The notes beneath the pieces were generated by a model. It was given only the letters and a program-made list of their open reading frames with translations, was not told where the DNA came from and did not search any database. Below are positions 62,262 to 64,000 of a stretch of DNA of 64,000 bases, in pieces (position 1 is the first letter of the stretch; each line of letters begins with the position of its first letter). The position numbers were made by a program, and so were the translations under genes. This DNA is from CAXBDP01 sp963974465 (GTDB lineage Bacteria; Bacteroidota; Bacteroidia; Cytophagales; Cyclobacteriaceae). The DNA is taken from the NCBI GenBank assembly GCA_049340005.1, contig JBMPIY010000007.1; one strand, given 5' to 3'.

Positions 62262-63728
62262 ATGAAGGATAAAATAATAGTGCTAATAATTGCTTTGGCA
62301 GCAGGATTTCTAGGTTCTGTGATTCATCATTCAACTTTAAATGAACCATTCTTTTCGATGGATCAATATCCAATTTTTGAAGATGCGTTTCAAACTGCCT
62401 CCAATGATTATGAAGTTGACATACCAAAAGAAGAATCAACAAAGTCCGTTTCAAGGATTGCAGAAAATTTACCAATCGATTTTGTAACTGCATCGGAAGC
62501 AAGCACACCGAACGTGGTATTTATCAGAACCATCTCAAGAGTAGAAAACAGAACGTCATGGTATGATATGTTTTTTGAAGGAAGGCAAGGGCAAAGTGTA
62601 AGTACAGGTTCTGGAGTAGTTTATTCAAAAGATGGATACATTATCACAAACAACCATGTGATTGCCAATGCCGAAAGAGTTGAAGTAATCCTTAATAAAA
62701 GAACTTATGATGCGGAATTGATTGGTACAGATCCATCTTCAGATTTAGCAGTCCTAAAAATACAAGGCAATGCCTTCAGCAGCATCAAAATTGGATCATC
62801 AGCTAATGTAAAAGTAGGAGAATGGGTATTGGCGGTCGGCAACCCTTTCAACCTAAACTCGACTGTCACAGCTGGGATAGTAAGTGCAAAAGGAAGGGAG
62901 CTAAATCTTTTGAGCAGTCGCTTCCCAATCGAATCCTTTATACAAACAGATGCTGCTATTAATCCAGGAAACAGTGGTGGTGCTTTAGTCAACTTACAAG
63001 GCGAATTAATTGGAATAAATACGGCTATTCTTTCAAGAACTGGTAATTATACGGGTTATGGTTTTGCTATTCCTGTAGATATTGTAAAGAAAATTACTGA
63101 TGATTTGATAAACTATGGCGAGGTACAAAAGGCCTTTATTGGTGCGAATGTGAGTGATTTATCAGAAGAAATGCTGGTAAGTATGGAGAATACAATTGAT
63201 GGTGGGGTAATCATAGATAACCTCCAAAATGATGGTGCAGCACAAATTGCAGGTTTACAAACAGGCGATATTATCATAAGTGTAAACGGTTTTGAAGTAG
63301 ATTCAAAAGTTGAATTTGAAGAGCAAATTAGTTTTAGAAGTCCTGGGGATGAAATACGTATTCAATACTTAAGAGATGGCAAATCAGGAAATGCTAGTGT
63401 TCGATTACAAAATATACAAGGTACCACAGGTATTTATAAGCGGGAGGTATATTCTTCACAACTTTTAGGAGCTCAATTAGAGACTTTAACCAAAGTTGAA
63501 AAAGACTTGTATAGACTCGAAAGCGGTGTGAAGATAGTAGAAATAGGAGCAGGAAATCTAAGAAGACTTGGCTTAAAAAAGGACTACGTAATTACCCATG
63601 TCAATCAAGTACCGGTGAATGATCCTAAAAGGCTAGAGGAAATATTGAATTCAATTAGAGGAAGAGTATTGATAGAAGGAGTAAATGAAAGAGGCGAACC
63701 GATCTATACTTCATTTATAGCTAGATAA
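62262..63728 (+). CDS. degP: DegP/HtrA family serine protease
   Basis: A 488-residue envelope protease: N-terminal membrane anchor or signal (about 5-25), a trypsin-like domain with catalytic His in ITNNHVI near 127-133, Asp in DPSSDLAVL near 157-165, and Ser in NPGNSGGAL near 235-243, then two PDZ domains (about 285-375 and 400-485). Protein quality control in the periplasm. Diverges from the GH3 gene with 134 bases between. An octamer at 63440 encodes Arg-Glu-Val. Confidence 0.94.
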   Translation: MKDKIIVLIIALAAGFLGSVIHHSTLNEPFFSMDQYPIFEDAFQTASNDYEVDIPKEESTKSVSRIAENLPIDFVTASEASTPNVVFIRTISRVENRTSWYDMFFEGRQGQSVSTGSGVVYSKDGYIITNNHVIANAERVEVILNKRTYDAELIGTDPSSDLAVLKIQGNAFSSIKIGSSANVKVGEWVLAVGNPFNLNSTVTAGIVSAKGRELNLLSSRFPIESFIQTDAAINPGNSGGALVNLQGELIGINTAILSRTGNYTGYGFAIPVDIVKKITDDLINYGEVQKAFIGANVSDLSEEMLVSMENTIDGGVIIDNLQNDGAAQIAGLQTGDIIISVNGFEVDSKVEFEEQISFRSPGDEIRIQYLRDGKSGNASVRLQNIQGTTGIYKREVYSSQLLGAQLETLTKVEKDLYRLESGVKIVEIGAGNLRRLGLKKDYVITHVNQVPVNDPKRLEEILNSIRGRVLIEGVNERGEPIYTSFIAR

Positions 63729-63941
63729 AACATCTAATTGCATGATATTTAGATAATTAATTTCAATCAAACACTGATTGAAGGATTGTATGTCTATCAA
63801 AAGTAATTCTAAAACAGTGAATTGAATATACTTGACTTTAGTAGTCATTGAGTCTAAAAGCTGGAGGTTAGCTCTACTCTATTTATCAAACCATAATAGA
63901 TTAATATTATAGTGTCTAATGCCATTTCGTATAAACGCAAA

Positions 63942-63973
63942 AACGCCCGATAGAAGTGCATCTATCGGGCGTT
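63942..63973 (-). terminator. Strong rho-independent terminator of the rRNA operon
   Basis: A perfect 13-bp stem (63942-63954 with 63961-63973) around a 6-base loop, GC-rich at its base. On the minus strand it is followed by a run of U (A-run at 63939-63943 on the plus strand). It lies about 12 bases after the 5S rRNA 3' end. Confidence 0.92.
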
Positions 63974-63985
63974 CGAATAAAAATA

Positions 63986-64000
63986 CGGCGACGACCTACT
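63986..64000 (-). rRNA. rrf: 3' end of 5S rRNA (cut by window edge)
   Basis: Read on the minus strand, the last bases are AGTAGGTCGTCGCCG, the conserved 3' terminal helix strand of Bacteroidota 5S rRNA, and a strong terminator follows directly. The rest of the 5S gene, and presumably 23S and 16S upstream of it, lie outside the window to the right. Confidence 0.75.

Larger units (their letters stand above)
644..63447. repeat. Dispersed octamer GCGGGAGG, 35 copies
   Basis: Hand count of exact copies by first plus-strand base. Plus strand (16): 1811, 2763, 6117, 8777, 15328, 17938, 21874, 26791, 33462, 37595, 43277, 46280, 47620, 49835, 53513, 63440. Minus strand (19): 644, 4261, 4765, 7555, 11356, 19353, 19858, 26125, 28015, 32273, 35486, 38906, 42772, 45111, 48631, 51570, 54573, 60206, 61881. 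The next base is T 17 times, A 13, G 3, C 2. Four copies are intergenic (2763, 7555, 8777, 33462). A 64-kb random sequence would hold about two on both strands at even base use, and fewer at this AT-rich composition. Coordinates here span first to last copy. Function unknown; a chromosome-wide DNA signal is the likeliest reading. Confidence 0.85.

Noticed and set aside
644..63447. GCGGGAGG as Shine-Dalgarno-like sites
   Set aside because: The copies are not placed before start codons, many lie inside genes or on the non-coding strand, and the phylum rarely uses Shine-Dalgarno sequences.
644..63447. GCGGGAGG as a KOPS-type chromosome segregation signal
   Set aside because: KOPS-like signals are strongly polarised to one strand on each replication arm; here the two strands are nearly equal (16 and 19).
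1..64000. CRISPR arrays, insertion sequences, prophage, tRNA genes
   Set aside because: No regularly spaced repeats, transposase or phage-like genes, or tRNA cloverleaf were seen on either strand.

Overview
The window comes from a Bacteroidota chromosome, most likely order Cytophagales (inference). The signs are an LpxC-FabZ fusion protein, a PorX-type response regulator with a PglZ domain, Bacteroidota-only families (DUF4296, DUF3822, DUF4905- and DUF4221-like), the N-succinyl-type arginine genes, AT-rich sequence, and almost no Shine-Dalgarno sequences. It looks like ordinary, densely packed core chromosome. I saw no insertion sequence, prophage, CRISPR array or tRNA gene.

Layout. 1-2.6 kb: end of a surface-polysaccharide locus (membrane protein cut by the left edge, wecB, glycosyltransferase). 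2.9-8.7 kb: outer-membrane barrel, ABC-F ATPase, DUF427 protein, PLP decarboxylase, serine beta-lactamase-like protein. 8.8-12.0 kb: porX-tsaE-ald on the minus strand. 12.1-17.2 kb: HD phosphohydrolase, then lpxD-lpxC/fabZ-lpxA and a lone ABC ATPase. 17.3-18 kb: two small lipoproteins. 18-20.7 kb: mutS2 and a DUF4296 lipoprotein. 20.8-23.6 kb: a Bat-type operon (DUF58, membrane protein, VWA protein). 23.6-26.4 kb: GH3 enzyme, LysE exporter and an unknown membrane protein. 26.5-34.3 kb: yggS, DUF423, RecD-like helicase, thioesterase, Nudix proteins, a possible pilin-like/DUF3822 pair with coaD, pyrE and a TIGR02757 protein. 34.4-39.9 kb: LysM protein, DUF4905 protein, NfeD protease, kdsB, NRDE protein, SDR. 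40-44 kb: DUF4221-like lipoprotein and a large hybrid histidine kinase. 44-52.2 kb: an eight-gene arginine operon (GNAT-argG-argC-argD-argF'-argB-argE-argH). 52.5-62.1 kb: SixA phosphatase, outer-membrane protein, hslU, lon, rseP, dxr and a second GH3 enzyme. 62.3-63.7 kb: a DegP/HtrA protease. The right edge cuts the 3' end of a minus-strand 5S rRNA, followed by a strong terminator, so an rRNA operon lies just outside.

The most unusual signal is not a gene. The non-palindromic octamer GCGGGAGG occurs 35 times by my hand count, 16 on the plus and 19 on the minus strand, about once per 1.8 kb. By chance about two or fewer would be expected. It is spread over nearly every region, falls in all reading frames and in intergenic DNA, and is usually followed by A or T. 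This is how a genome-wide DNA signal behaves, such as a Chi-like recombination site or an uptake signal. I know of no described function for this octamer in this phylum.

Other points for follow-up: Ala at the acetyl/succinyl specificity position of the ornithine transcarbamylase; inverted TGACA/TGTCA repeats upstream of lon; likely substitutions of catalytic residues in the alanine dehydrogenase-like protein and the NfeD protease; a GH3-LysE gene pair; and hslU without an adjacent hslV.
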